Assembly (NCBI GenBank): GCA_018268955.1
Contig: JAFDVO010000004.1
Location: 124,001 to 188,000 of the forward strand
DNA from: Acidobacteriota bacterium
GTDB lineage: Bacteria; Acidobacteriota; Vicinamibacteria; Vicinamibacterales; CAVVIG01
DNA length: 64,000 bases
Direction of reading: 5' to 3'
Part shown: positions 28,142-37,081 of the stretch, piece by piece
Position numbering within the stretch: the first letter of the stretch is position 1
How the letters are laid out: each line of letters begins with the position of its first letter
Position numbers and translations under genes: made by a program
The notes under the pieces: generated by a model
Database searches by the model: none
What the model was told of the DNA's origin: nothing
Seen by the model: only the letters and a program-made list of their open reading frames with translations

Positions 28142-28782
28142 GCGGGCGTCGCACGGCGCTCGTCGCCATCGTGTGTGCCGCCGCCATCGCCGTCGGCTGG
28201 CTGCTGTTCGTCGGGCTGCCCCGCTGGTACGGACGGCCCGTCTCGAGCCCGCCGCCCCCACCGACCACCGATGCGCGAGCGGACGATGTCAGGAAGATCA
28301 CCGTGCGCCTGTTCTATGTCGGCCCTGATGGCACACGCCTGACGAGCATCGAGCGCGAGGTGCCATACGCGGAGCAGCCAGCGGCGCAGGCGCGGCACAT
28401 CATAGACGCGCAGATCGCTCCGGCGGCGGCGCCGCTCGTGTCCGCGATCCCCTCAGGGACGACCCTGCGCGCGGTGTTCGTCACGCCCGACGGCTCTGCC
28501 TACGTCGACCTCGGCGGCGCCATCGCCAGCGGGCATCCAGGTGGATCCACAAGCGAGTTGCTGACGGTCTACTCCATCGTCCAGGCCCTGACCGTCAACC
28601 TGCCGGCCATCACGTCGGTGCAGCTGCTGGTCGACGGCAAGGAAGTCGATACGCTCGCAGGGCACGTGGACCTGAAGCGCCCGCTGCCCCGCAACGACGG
28701 CTGGGTGGCGGATGCAGCGGAGCCGGTGTCGCCCCCGCCCACACCGCCGACCGACGCGCCGGCCGCGACGCCGCCACGGTAG
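28138..28782 (+). CDS. GerMN-domain protein
   Basis: A 214-residue membrane-anchored protein with one N-terminal helix (about 8-26), a Pro-rich linker and a GerMN domain (about 50-185: [56 protein letters not shown]), then a Pro/Ala-rich tail. GerM was named in sporulation, but the domain is widespread in non-sporulators and is thought to act at the cell wall. It overlaps the amidase gene by 4 nt, supporting an envelope role. Confidence 0.85.
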   Translation: MSGRRTALVAIVCAAAIAVGWLLFVGLPRWYGRPVSSPPPPPTTDARADDVRKITVRLFYVGPDGTRLTSIEREVPYAEQPAAQARHIIDAQIAPAAAPLVSAIPSGTTLRAVFVTPDGSAYVDLGGAIASGHPGGSTSELLTVYSIVQALTVNLPAITSVQLLVDGKEVDTLAGHVDLKRPLPRNDGWVADAAEPVSPPPTPPTDAPAATPPR

Positions 28783-28856
28783 AATTGCGACACCGCGCCC
28801 GCGACGCGACGACGCGCGCCGGTCGTATCACCCGCTCGATCAACGAAGGACTCTGC

Positions 28857-29591
28857 ATGCGCTCCGACAACCGCGCGCCGAACCAGCTGCGCGAGACCAC
28901 CATCACCCCTCACTTCCTTCCGCACGCCGAAGGTTCGGTCCTCATCGAGGCGGGACGCACGCGCGTCATCTGCACCGCGAGCGTCGAGGACCGCGTGCCG
29001 CCGTTCCTCCGCAACTCCGGGAAAGGGTGGGTGACGGCCGAGTACGGCATGCTGCCGCGCGCGACCAGCACGCGCACGCAGCGCGAGGCCACGGCCGGCA
29101 AGGTGGGCGGACGCACGCAGGAGATCCAGCGGCTCATCGGTCGGTCACTGCGATCCGTCACGAACCTGCAGGCGCTCGGCGAGAAGACGATCTGGATCGA
29201 CTGCGACGTCATCCAGGCCGACGGGGGCACGCGCACCGCATCGATCACCGGCGCGTTCGTCGCGCTCGCCCTCGCCTTCGAGACACTCCGCTCGCGCGAT
29301 GCGATCCGCACGATTCCGCTGAACGACTCGGTCGCGGCGATCAGCGTCGGCATTGTCGACGGTGAAGCCCTGCTCGACCTGGCGTATGAGGACGACTCGC
29401 GCGCTGAGGTGGACATGAACATCGTGAAGACCGGCGACGGTCGCTTCATCGAGGTGCAGGGGACCGCCGAAGGGTTGCCCTTCAATCGCGAGGCGCTGGA
29501 TAGCCTGCTGGGGCTGGCCGATGAGGGGATTCGGCAGCTGACCGCCAAGCAGAAGGCGATCGTCGGTCACCTCGTGAAGTTCCCGGACTGA
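28857..29591 (+). CDS. rph: Ribonuclease PH
   Basis: A 244-residue phosphorolytic 3'-5' exoribonuclease that trims tRNA 3' ends. The ATG at 28857 has GAAGGA 6 nt upstream. Family motifs are clear: [47 protein letters not shown] and [20 protein letters not shown]. Length is normal for the family. It follows the amidase-GerMN pair, an order also seen as gerM-rph-rdgB in Bacillus. Confidence 0.95.
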   Translation: MRSDNRAPNQLRETTITPHFLPHAEGSVLIEAGRTRVICTASVEDRVPPFLRNSGKGWVTAEYGMLPRATSTRTQREATAGKVGGRTQEIQRLIGRSLRSVTNLQALGEKTIWIDCDVIQADGGTRTASITGAFVALALAFETLRSRDAIRTIPLNDSVAAISVGIVDGEALLDLAYEDDSRAEVDMNIVKTGDGRFIEVQGTAEGLPFNREALDSLLGLADEGIRQLTAKQKAIVGHLVKFPD

Positions 29592-29596
29592 CCCGC

Positions 29597-30199
29597 ATGC
29601 GCCTCGTTCGCGCGATGCTGTCGACGCCGGTCGGACCGATGCTGGCGCTTGCGTCGGACGAGGCGCTCTGCGCGCTCGAGTTCCGGGCTGATGCCCGGCT
29701 GACGCGTCTGGATGCGCGGCTGCTCCGCTTCCACGCGCAGCCTGCGGTGGAGGACGGGTCCAACGGCGTCATCGACCGCACGCGCGAGTGGCTGGATGCG
29801 TACTTCGCCGGCCGCCGTGCCGACGCGGATGCGCTTCCGCTGGGTGCGCTCGGCACGCGCTTCGAGCAGCGCGTCTGGAAGGCGCTGCGCACGATCCCAC
29901 CGGGCGAGACCCGCAGCTACGGACAGGTGGCGGCGCAGGTGGCGGCGACGGTGAACGCGTCGCGCGCCGTCGGGCTCGCGAACGGCGCCAACCCGATCGC
30001 CATCATCGTGCCGTGCCACCGGGTCATCGGTGCCGACGGCACGCTCACCGGCTACGGCGGCGGGCTCGACCGTAAGCGCTGGCTGCTCGAGCACGAACAG
30101 CAGTACTGGCCGACCGACACGAGCCTCTCACGCGTGACCGCCGCCCATCATCACCGCCAGCCGCGCGACGCGCGCCAGCCCCGCTTCGACTTCCAGTAG
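29597..30199 (+). CDS. ogt: Methylated-DNA-[protein]-cysteine S-methyltransferase
   Basis: A 200-residue single-turnover DNA-repair protein that moves alkyl groups from O6-alkylguanine to its own cysteine. The acceptor Cys140 lies in IIVPCHRVIG, preceded by the helix-turn-helix region TRSYGQVAAQ and followed by YGGGLDRKRWLLEHE. It starts 5 bp after rph and is probably co-transcribed with it. Confidence 0.9.
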   Translation: MRLVRAMLSTPVGPMLALASDEALCALEFRADARLTRLDARLLRFHAQPAVEDGSNGVIDRTREWLDAYFAGRRADADALPLGALGTRFEQRVWKALRTIPPGETRSYGQVAAQVAATVNASRAVGLANGANPIAIIVPCHRVIGADGTLTGYGGGLDRKRWLLEHEQQYWPTDTSLSRVTAAHHHRQPRDARQPRFDFQ

Positions 30200-30310
30200 C
30201 TCACCGGAAGCCTGAAGCCCTGAGCCCCACGGATCTCGGGCCCGAAGCCGACCGCCCAGAAGCCTGAAGCCCGAAGCCTGAAGCCCGCAGTCTGGAGCCT
30301 GCTCTCCACG
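30200..30310. repeat. Intergenic CCTGAAGCC-type repeats
   Basis: Imperfect copies of GAAGCCTGAAGCCC fill the gap between the convergent ogt and NTF2-like genes. They match the family seen at 8770-8801. Confidence 0.7.
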
Positions 30311-30312
30311 CG

Positions 30313-30816
30313 TCACCGCGCCGGCCGATCCGAGCCCCAGGCGTCACGTGCCACGCGCCACTGTCCATCGCGTTCGCGGTGGAAGACGATCAGGCCCCAG
30401 CCTGAGTCGTTGGCAGTGCCGCCGCCGTCGGTCTCGGGGTCGCGGATGATGACCGAATCACTTGCCGTGTACGCGTAGCGCCCGACCGCCCACTCCCCGC
30501 TGAGCTGCAGGTCCTGCATGGACTTCGTCCAGTGGGTCGTCACTTCCTGCAGGTATCGGGCGGCCCATGCGGAGACGGCGTCCTTGCCGACAATCGCATG
30601 TTGGTTCGGGACCAGATAGACGACATCGTCCGCGAGGGCGGCGCTCCACTGCTCGACCTTGTTGCTGTTGATCGCCGCGACGTATCCCTCCAGTGCCCGC
30701 TGCACCGCGGCTCGGACGGCGGCAGGGTCCTCAGCGCTTCGGCGCGAGCCGAATCCGCACGCCATGCTTCCGACGATCGCCAGCAGCGCCACGGCGCACG
30801 TCAACCTCCTGCCCAT
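30313..30816 (-). CDS. NTF2-like (SnoaL/DUF4440-type) lipoprotein
   Basis: A 167-residue putative lipoprotein with signal peptide and lipobox ending GSMAC, followed by an NTF2-fold domain (VQRALEGYVAAINSNKVEQW, VPNQHAIVGKDAVSAW, WRVARDAWGSD). The start at 30816 (MGRRLT) gives the best signal peptide; a GTG at 30849 would add 11 residues. Such domains are ketosteroid-isomerase-like; many have no known substrate. It lies between ogt and rdgB on the opposite strand to ogt. Confidence 0.78.
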   Translation of the reverse strand: MGRRLTCAVALLAIVGSMACGFGSRRSAEDPAAVRAAVQRALEGYVAAINSNKVEQWSAALADDVVYLVPNQHAIVGKDAVSAWAARYLQEVTTHWTKSMQDLQLSGEWAVGRYAYTASDSVIIRDPETDGGGTANDSGWGLIVFHRERDGQWRVARDAWGSDRPAR

Positions 30817-30858
30817 TCTCACCACGCCACCCGCCACGATCCGGTCCACCCTGTCCCT

Positions 30859-30928
30859 CTGACTTCTGCCTTCTAACGTCTAACCTCTAACGTCTAACGT
30901 CTAACGTCTAACCTCTAACGTCTAACCT
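30859..30928. repeat. TCTAACG heptanucleotide tandem repeat running into the rdgB 3' end
   Basis: About nine copies of TCTAACG/TCTAACC lie between the lipoprotein and rdgB genes. The run overlaps the last codons and stop of rdgB (stop at 30922-30924). Confidence 0.8.
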
Positions 30929-31524
30929 TTAACGTTCAACGTCCTCTCGAGCCAGTCCCTGAGTTGTCGGAACGCCGCGCCCCTGTGGCTGACGGTGCTC
31001 TTGCGGTCGCCCGCCTCGGCGAGCGTGCAACGAAAGGGTGGGTAGTAGAAGATCGGGTCGTACCCGAAGCCGCCGTCACCCCTCGGTTCCGGCGCGATCT
31101 CGCCTTCCACTGTTCCGCGCGCTTCGAAGAGGACCTCGTTCGCGTCTGCCACCGCAAGCGCGCACACGAACCGCGCAGAGCTCGTGGCCGCCCCAGCGCG
31201 CTCGAGCGCGTCGTAGATCAGCGCGAACTTTTCCGGATAGGTGCTCTGCTCGCCGCCGAACCGGGCGGACTGCACGCCCGGCGCTCCACCCATCGCATCG
31301 ACTTCGAGCCCTGAGTCCTCGGCGACCGTCATCGTACCGGTGGCCGCCGCGTAGTACAGCGCTTTCTCCCGCGCGTTTTCCGCGAAAGTGGAACCGGTCT
31401 CCTCAGGAGTGGTAACGGCTGGGTAATCGGCGAGCGTCCGCACCTCGATCGGCAGGCCGGCCAGCAGTTCCCGAATCTCACGCAGCTTGCCCTGGTTGGT
31501 GGTCGCAACGACGAGCGCGGTCAT
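30922..31524 (-). CDS. rdgB: XTP/dITP diphosphatase (non-canonical purine NTP pyrophosphatase)
   Basis: A 200-residue RdgB/HAM1-family enzyme that removes ITP, dITP and XTP from the nucleotide pool. Motifs: VVATTNQGKLREIRELL at the N-terminus, ENAREKA, AEDSGLEVDAMGGAPGVQSAR, GDGGFGYDPIF and the C-terminal SHRGAAFRQL. The C-terminal residues after the domain (LNVKG) derive from the adjoining repeat. In many genomes rdgB follows rph directly; here it lies nearby but inverted, with two genes between. Confidence 0.93.
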   Translation of the reverse strand: MTALVVATTNQGKLREIRELLAGLPIEVRTLADYPAVTTPEETGSTFAENAREKALYYAAATGTMTVAEDSGLEVDAMGGAPGVQSARFGGEQSTYPEKFALIYDALERAGAATSSARFVCALAVADANEVLFEARGTVEGEIAPEPRGDGGFGYDPIFYYPPFRCTLAEAGDRKSTVSHRGAAFRQLRDWLERTLNVKG

Positions 31525-31588
31525 GGGGAGATCTTACGGGGGAACGCCGCCCTCGGGACCGGGGACTCGGGACTGGAGGAACTCGGTC

Positions 31589-31855
31589 CTACGCCGCCGC
31601 CACTGGTCGACGCGCGGCCGGGACACGCAGCGGACGTGCGTGCTCGATGCGCATGAAGGCGCCATCGCGTGTGCGGAAGAGGAACTGGGAATCGACGAGC
31701 GCGTCGAGCAGGGCGCGGCAGGCCGCGGCGTCGAGGTTCCACAGTCGGCGGGCCTGCGCCTCCGTGAGCCGCAGGCCGGGCATTTCGAGGAACTCGCCCT
31801 GCACCCGCTTCAACACGTCGTCAGTCGCGCAGCTCACCTGTCCGCTCATGGTCAT
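31589..31855 (-). CDS. Small hypothetical protein with winged-helix-like region
   Basis: An 88-residue protein. The start at 31855 (MTMSGQ; the second ATG at 31849 is equally possible) follows AGGGGG. The core LRLTEAQARRLWNLDAAACRALLDALVDSQFLFRTRDG resembles a compact winged-helix DNA-binding fold common in small Acidobacteriota proteins, but there is no firm family name. It is divergent from the 32095 gene. Confidence 0.6.
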   Translation of the reverse strand: MTMSGQVSCATDDVLKRVQGEFLEMPGLRLTEAQARRLWNLDAAACRALLDALVDSQFLFRTRDGAFMRIEHARPLRVPAARRPVAAA

Positions 31856-32094
31856 GTCCCCCCTGTGGTCGGTCCGATCGTCGGTGCGAAGCGCAGCAGC
31901 AACCGATATGCCACTCATCGTCACCGGCGCGTCGCTCGCAGTTTCCGAGGAAAGCCGCGCGGACGCGTCATCGCGTCTGCCCGGCCGACGCAGGGGTCTG
32001 CTGCACTCGTCCGCGTACTGACGCGGCTTGTAAGGAATCACGTCACCGCAGGCCACGCTCGATCTGGTCCCGCAGTTTGCATCTCGCCTCGGGC

Positions 32095-32505
32095 ATGGAC
32101 GAGCAGACACGCAATCACGCCAGCCTGAACCAGACGATGTATCGCGCGGACGAGAGCGTGTGGGACCGCCGCGGGTGGAACGGCCAGCCCGAGCGTGCGA
32201 GCCTCACGCGGATTCTCGTCGGTGTCGGAGGAGGCGCGCTCGCCGTGCAGGGCCTGCGGCAGGGCACGTGGCAGGGACGCATGCTGGCCGGCATCGGCAC
32301 CACCCTCGCCATGTGGGCGCTGACCGGCAAGGGGGACCTTACGGAGGCGCGGCAGTGGTTTACGGACGTCCTGGAGCGGCGCCCCTGGCTCCGGGAGGAC
32401 GACCACGTCGTGATGGATGCGTCGGCCGATTCGTTCCCCGCGAGCGACTCGCCGGCGTGGACCCCGACCGTCGGCACCGGACTGCGGCGCCGGGTGACGC
32501 ACTGA
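32095..32505 (+). CDS. Hypothetical membrane-associated protein (DUF2892-like)
   Basis: A 136-residue protein. The start is ATG 32095, without a strong ribosome-binding site. Two short hydrophobic helices (about 38-78, RILVGVGGGALAVQG and MLAGIGTTLAMWAL) resemble DUF2892, and the C-terminus carries an ADSFPASDSPAW motif seen in many small stress-related bacterial proteins. The next gene starts 1 bp after its stop, so the two are an operon. Confidence 0.6.
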   Translation: MDEQTRNHASLNQTMYRADESVWDRRGWNGQPERASLTRILVGVGGGALAVQGLRQGTWQGRMLAGIGTTLAMWALTGKGDLTEARQWFTDVLERRPWLREDDHVVMDASADSFPASDSPAWTPTVGTGLRRRVTH

Positions 32506-32506
32506 C

Positions 32507-33622
32507 ATGCTCAAGGCCTTCCGGATCCCCATCGGGTGGGTGGAGCTCGGCAAGCGCACGGTGTCCGAGGTCATGGCCGACAACTGCCTTGGCCTTGCCG
32601 CGCAGCTTGCCTACTATTTCTTCCTCGCGCTCTTCCCGGCCCTGCTCTTCCTCGTCGCCCTGATCAGCTTCATCCCGATCCAGAACCTGATGGACACGAT
32701 CATGGGCACCCTGTCGCGGGTGGCGCCGGGCGAAGTGCTGACCATCGTCCAGGACCAGATCCTGAAGATCGCGCACGACCAGGCCGGCGGGCTGCTCACC
32801 TTCGGCATGCTCGGCACGATCTGGAGCTCGTCGTCTGGTGTCACGGCGGTGATCGACTCGCTGAACCAGGCGTATGACATCCAGGAAGCACGGCCGTGGT
32901 GGAAAGTGCGGCTGGTCGCCCTCGGCCTCACCGTCGCGCTGGCGCTGTTCATCGTCACGTCGACCGTGCTGGTCGTCGCCGGACCGGCGCTGGCTGAGAA
33001 GGTGGCGGACTGGATCGGACTCGGCGCGGTGTTCACGTGGACCTGGAAGATCGTGCAGTGGCCGGTCGTCTTCCTGATGATCGCCACCGCCATCGCGTTG
33101 ATCTTCTATTACGCGCCCGACGCGGAGCAGGACTGGGTCTGGATCACACCAGGGTCGCTCGTCGCGACGCTGCTGTGGCTGCTCATCTCGCTCGGATTCA
33201 AGTTCTACGTCTCGAACTTCGGCTCGTACAACGCGACCTATGGGGCCATCGGCGGCGTGATTGTCCTGCTCCTGTGGTTCTACGTGTCGGCGCTCGCCGT
33301 CCTCGTCGGCGCCGAGATGAACGCCGAAATCGAGCACGCCTCGCCGTACGGCAAGGACCCCGGCGAGAAGAAGCTTGGCGAGAAGAAGAAGATCGGCCCG
33401 CTTGCCGAACGCACGTGGCAGGAGAAGAAGCGTGCGGGGGCGCTGCGCCCCGCGTGGGGTGGGTTGAACTGCGGCGTCGACGCGGAACTGCCGCCTGACA
33501 CGCCGGTCCGCGCGCGCGACCCACGCCCGAGCGACTGGATCCTCAGCGGTGTGGTGCTTGGCGAGGCCGCGCTCATGACATGGGCGAAGCTGCGCGCCCG
33601 CTTCAACAAAGTCAAGGCCTGA
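32507..33622 (+). CDS. YihY/BrkB-family membrane protein
   Basis: A 371-residue polytopic inner-membrane protein with the YihY/virulence-factor-BrkB domain at about 15-285: DNCLGLAAQLAYYFFLALFP near the start, LTFGMLGTIWSSSSGVTAVIDSLN, YYAPDAEQDWVW and YGAIGGVIVLLLWFYVSALAVLVGAEMNAE. The last about 90 residues are charged and cytoplasmic. Despite older names it is not RNase BN; the true role is unknown. It follows the 32095 gene by 1 bp. Confidence 0.85.
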   Translation: MLKAFRIPIGWVELGKRTVSEVMADNCLGLAAQLAYYFFLALFPALLFLVALISFIPIQNLMDTIMGTLSRVAPGEVLTIVQDQILKIAHDQAGGLLTFGMLGTIWSSSSGVTAVIDSLNQAYDIQEARPWWKVRLVALGLTVALALFIVTSTVLVVAGPALAEKVADWIGLGAVFTWTWKIVQWPVVFLMIATAIALIFYYAPDAEQDWVWITPGSLVATLLWLLISLGFKFYVSNFGSYNATYGAIGGVIVLLLWFYVSALAVLVGAEMNAEIEHASPYGKDPGEKKLGEKKKIGPLAERTWQEKKRAGALRPAWGGLNCGVDAELPPDTPVRARDPRPSDWILSGVVLGEAALMTWAKLRARFNKVKA

Positions 33623-33631
33623 CACGCCCGC

Positions 33632-33656
33632 GGGCCGGATTGAGACCATCCGGCCC
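33632..33656 (+). terminator. Stem-loop downstream of the BrkB-type gene (probable terminator)
   Basis: A perfect 9-bp stem (33632-33640 with 33648-33656, GGGCCGGAT) and 7-nt loop sit 10 bp after the stop codon. No T-run follows, so intrinsic termination is uncertain. Confidence 0.45.
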
Positions 33657-33746
33657 GGCCGTGCGTCTGAACGGTTGCAATCCCACTGGGCCGGGCTATG
33701 CTTGCCCGCGTGCAGCACCGGATAGAATGCCGCCAAGCGGGCCGAG

Positions 33747-36035
33747 ATGAGTTGGCTGTTTAACGTCCTGTTCAAGTACCCGGGCTTCGTGTTCCGACAG
33801 GGCGACTTCACCTTCGCCGCATCCCGGACGACGATGATCGTGGTGGGACTGGCCGGCCTGCTCGCGGCCGTCAGCCTCATCACCTATCGACGCGTGCGCA
33901 GCGATCGGCATCCGCGCGAGCGCGCGGTGCTGATGGCGATCCGGCTCGCCCTGCTCGCGCTCATCGTGTTCTGCCTGTTCCGCCCTTCCCTCGTCCTGCG
34001 CGCGGCGGTGCCGCAGCAGAACTTCCTCGGCATCCTCATCGACGACTCGCGCAGCATGACGATCGCCGACCGCGACGGGAAGCCGCGCACGGAGTTCGTG
34101 CAGCAGCAGTTCGCGCCAGGCGGGGCGCTCGAGAAGGCGCTCGCGCAGAAGTTCGTGCTCCGCTATTTCCGTTTCTCCTCGTCGGCCGATCGCCTCTCCA
34201 ACGCAGCCGACCTGAAGTACGCCGGCACGGCGACGCACCTGGGCCAGGCGCTCGAACGCGCGCGCGACGAGTTGTCCGGGCTTCCGCTCGCCGGCCTGGT
34301 GATGGTGACCGACGGCGCGGACACGTCGGCCGAAACGCTCGACGAGCCGCTGGCCAGCCTGAAGGCGCGGCAGATCCCGGTGTTCCCGCTCGGCGTCGGC
34401 GCCGATCGCTTCGCACGCGACATCCAGATCAGCCGTGTCGAGACGCCACGCAGCACGCTCAAGGGCACCTCGCTCGCCGTGGACGTCGTCGTCGCGCAGA
34501 CCGGGTACGCCGGTTCGACCGTGTCGCTGCAGGTGGAAGACGATGGGCGGATCGTGAACGCGCAGGATGTGGTCCTGCCGCCTGACGGGCAGTCGGCCAC
34601 CGTGCGCGTCAACTTCACGGCCAACGACGCCGGGGCGCGCCTCTTCACGTTCAAGATCGCCCCGCAGGCGGACGAGCAGGTCACGCAGAACAACGCCCGC
34701 ACCGCCATGGTCGAAGTCGCGGATCGTCGGGAGCGCGTGCTCTACATGGAAGGCGAGCCGCGGCCCGAGATGAAGTTCATTCGCCGCGCGGTGAGTGACG
34801 ACCCGAACCTCGCAGTCACCATCCTCCAGCGCACCGCCGAGGACAAGTACCTCCGCCTCGACGTCAACAGCCCCGACGAGGTCGTCGGCGGCTTCCCGAA
34901 GACGCGCGAGGAGCTGTTCGCCTACCGCGCGATCATCCTCGGCAGCGTCGAGGCCGCCTCCTTCTCGCCCGACCAGTTGCGCATGCTCGCGGATTTCGTG
35001 AGCAAGCGCGGTGGCGGCCTGCTGATGCTCGGCGGCCGTCGCGCGTTCGCCGAGGGGGGCTGGGCTGGAACCCCGGTGGCCGAAGTGCTGCCTGTCGAGT
35101 TCAACGGCGGCGCCCGTGGCCCGTCCACGGCGACCGCGTACTTCACGCGTCTGGCCGTGAAGCCGACCTCCGCCGGCGCGGTATATCCGGTGACACAGCT
35201 CGCCGACAACGCGAAGGCGTCGGCGACCAAGTGGGAAGGGATGCCAACGGTCACCGCGGTGAACCAGGTTCGCGCGGTGAAGCCGGGCGCGACCGTGCTG
35301 CTGACCGGCACGACCGATACGCGACAGGACCAGATCGTCCTCGCGTACCAGCGGTACGGCCGCGGGAAGTCCCTGGCCTTCCCCATCCAGGATTCGTGGA
35401 TGTGGAAGATGGATGCGAGCATCCCGGTCGAGGACACGACGCACGCCACGTTCTGGCGGCGGCTCGTCCGCTGGCTGGTGGACGGCGTCCCGGAGCCTGT
35501 GGAGATCACGTCGAGCATCGATCGGGTCGAGCCGGGCGAGCCACTCAAGCTCACCGCCGATGTCGTCGACCCGGCCTTCGTGGAGGTGAACGACGCACAG
35601 GTGCTGGCGCAGGTCACCTCTCCCTCGGGCAAGACAACCGAGATCCCGCTGGAATGGACCGTCTCGAAGGACGGCGAGTACAAGGGCCAGTACATCCCCG
35701 AGGAGCCCGGCACGTACTCGGTGAAGACCACCGCGATGCGGGACGGCAAGGAACTCGGCGCCAATACGATGCACGCGCGCGCGTCCGCAGGTGACGCGGA
35801 GTACTTCGATGCGCCGATGCGCGCCTCGCTGCTCACGCGCGTCGCCGAGGACACGGGCGGCCAGTTCTTCACGACCGACACCGCGTCGTCGCTCCCCGAA
35901 GCCATCAACTACAGCGGCCGAGGCGTCACGGTTGTCGAAGAGCGGGACCTGTGGGACATGCCGATCATCCTCATCGCGATGCTCGGCCTGATTGCCGCGG
36001 AGTGGAGCTACCGCCGCCAGCGAGGCCTCGCATGA
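33747..36035 (+). CDS. VWA-domain membrane protein with glutamine-amidotransferase-like region
   Basis: A 762-residue membrane protein with N-terminal helices (about 28-47 and 62-82). A von Willebrand A domain follows with an intact MIDAS (Asp99-x-Ser101-x-Ser103, a Thr in GTATHLG, an Asp in VTDGAD). Beta-sandwich regions come next, then a class-I glutamine-amidotransferase-like domain (about 330-600: VLYMEGEPRPEMKFIRR, GGGLLMLGG) that lacks an obvious catalytic Cys. A final helix lies at about 735-752. It is the first gene of a membrane/VWA cluster and overlaps the next gene by 4 nt. Related proteins occur beside MoxR ATPases. Confidence 0.8.
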   Translation: MSWLFNVLFKYPGFVFRQGDFTFAASRTTMIVVGLAGLLAAVSLITYRRVRSDRHPRERAVLMAIRLALLALIVFCLFRPSLVLRAAVPQQNFLGILIDDSRSMTIADRDGKPRTEFVQQQFAPGGALEKALAQKFVLRYFRFSSSADRLSNAADLKYAGTATHLGQALERARDELSGLPLAGLVMVTDGADTSAETLDEPLASLKARQIPVFPLGVGADRFARDIQISRVETPRSTLKGTSLAVDVVVAQTGYAGSTVSLQVEDDGRIVNAQDVVLPPDGQSATVRVNFTANDAGARLFTFKIAPQADEQVTQNNARTAMVEVADRRERVLYMEGEPRPEMKFIRRAVSDDPNLAVTILQRTAEDKYLRLDVNSPDEVVGGFPKTREELFAYRAIILGSVEAASFSPDQLRMLADFVSKRGGGLLMLGGRRAFAEGGWAGTPVAEVLPVEFNGGARGPSTATAYFTRLAVKPTSAGAVYPVTQLADNAKASATKWEGMPTVTAVNQVRAVKPGATVLLTGTTDTRQDQIVLAYQRYGRGKSLAFPIQDSWMWKMDASIPVEDTTHATFWRRLVRWLVDGVPEPVEITSSIDRVEPGEPLKLTADVVDPAFVEVNDAQVLAQVTSPSGKTTEIPLEWTVSKDGEYKGQYIPEEPGTYSVKTTAMRDGKELGANTMHARASAGDAEYFDAPMRASLLTRVAEDTGGQFFTTDTASSLPEAINYSGRGVTVVEERDLWDMPIILIAMLGLIAAEWSYRRQRGLA

Positions 36036-37081
36036 GCCGTTGGATGCAGTCCCACCTGCCCTACCTGGCCTACCAGCCCTTCGTCGCGGCAGCTGTGGCC
36101 CGGATGCGTCAGGCCAGCCTGCCCCGCCTGCCCCTCGTGGTTCTTGCGGCGTGCGCAGCCTTCCTCGTCACGCCGGTCCGCGCGTCGGCGCAGGACGTCC
36201 ACGTGCTTGTCGTCACCGGCGTGGGCGGAGACGAGGAGCACGTCACCCAGTTCAACAAGTGGGCTGGCGCGATCGTCGATTCCGCGAAGAAGCACGGGGT
36301 GATGGACGCGAACGTCACCTGGCTCGGGGAAACGCCGGACAAGGACGCGCGCATAAAGGGGCGCGCCACACGCGACAGCGTGACGAAGGCGTTCACGGAT
36401 CTCGCGTCGCGCGCCAAGGCGAATGACGAAGTGCTGGTCATCCTGATCGGCCACGGCAGCTTCGACGGGCGCATGGGCGCGTTCAACCTGCCCGGGCCGG
36501 ACCTCACCGCAGCCGACTACGCAACGCTGCTCCAGAAGTTCACGACGCAGAAGGTTGCGTTCGTGAACACGGCGAGTTCGAGCGGTGCGTTCCTCCAGCC
36601 GCTGGCGGGCCCCGCCCGCACGATTGTCACCGCCACGCGCACGGGCGGTGAGCGGAACGAGACCCGGTTCGCGGAGTTCTTCGTCGAGGCGCTGGACGCC
36701 GAGGAGGCCGATCGCGACCGCAACGGGCGCGTGTCCATCCAGGAAGCGTTCGACTACGCAGCCAACAAGGTCAAGACGGCGTACGAGAAGGAAGGGCACA
36801 TCCTGACCGAGCACGCCACGTTGGACGACTCGGCGCAGGGCAAGCTCGCGAGCACGCAGTACCTGGCTCCCGAGCGGTCGCGGACGACGGCGGCGCAGAG
36901 CGCGTCGCCGCAGTTGCGCGCCCTGCTCGAGCAGCGGGACGCACTCGAGCGGCAGGTCAACGACCTGCGGCTCAAGAAGGATTCCATGGAACAGGCGGCG
37001 TACGACAAGCAGTTGGAGACGCTGCTGACCGAGCTGGCCGTGAAGACCCGGCAGATCAGGGAACTCGAAGGGCGGAAATGA
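36032..37081 (+). CDS. Caspase/C13-like pseudoenzyme with EF-hand loop and C-terminal coiled coil
   Basis: A 349-residue exported protein. The start at 36032 overlaps the previous stop (ATGA); Met25 (36104) would give a more classic signal peptide (LPRLPLVVLAACAAFLVTPV to ASAQ). The core (about 55-245) has a caspase/legumain-like fold with the His-Gly dyad at 141-142 (ILIGHGSFDG). The expected catalytic Cys segment reads NTASSSGAF (180-187), with no cysteine, so peptidase activity is unlikely. Residues 227-238 form a canonical EF-hand loop (D227, D229, N231, G232, S235, E238). The last about 50 residues are coiled coil. It is coupled to the VWA and DUF4159 genes. Confidence 0.72.
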   Translation: MSRWMQSHLPYLAYQPFVAAAVARMRQASLPRLPLVVLAACAAFLVTPVRASAQDVHVLVVTGVGGDEEHVTQFNKWAGAIVDSAKKHGVMDANVTWLGETPDKDARIKGRATRDSVTKAFTDLASRAKANDEVLVILIGHGSFDGRMGAFNLPGPDLTAADYATLLQKFTTQKVAFVNTASSSGAFLQPLAGPARTIVTATRTGGERNETRFAEFFVEALDAEEADRDRNGRVSIQEAFDYAANKVKTAYEKEGHILTEHATLDDSAQGKLASTQYLAPERSRTTAAQSASPQLRALLEQRDALERQVNDLRLKKDSMEQAAYDKQLETLLTELAVKTRQIRELEGRK

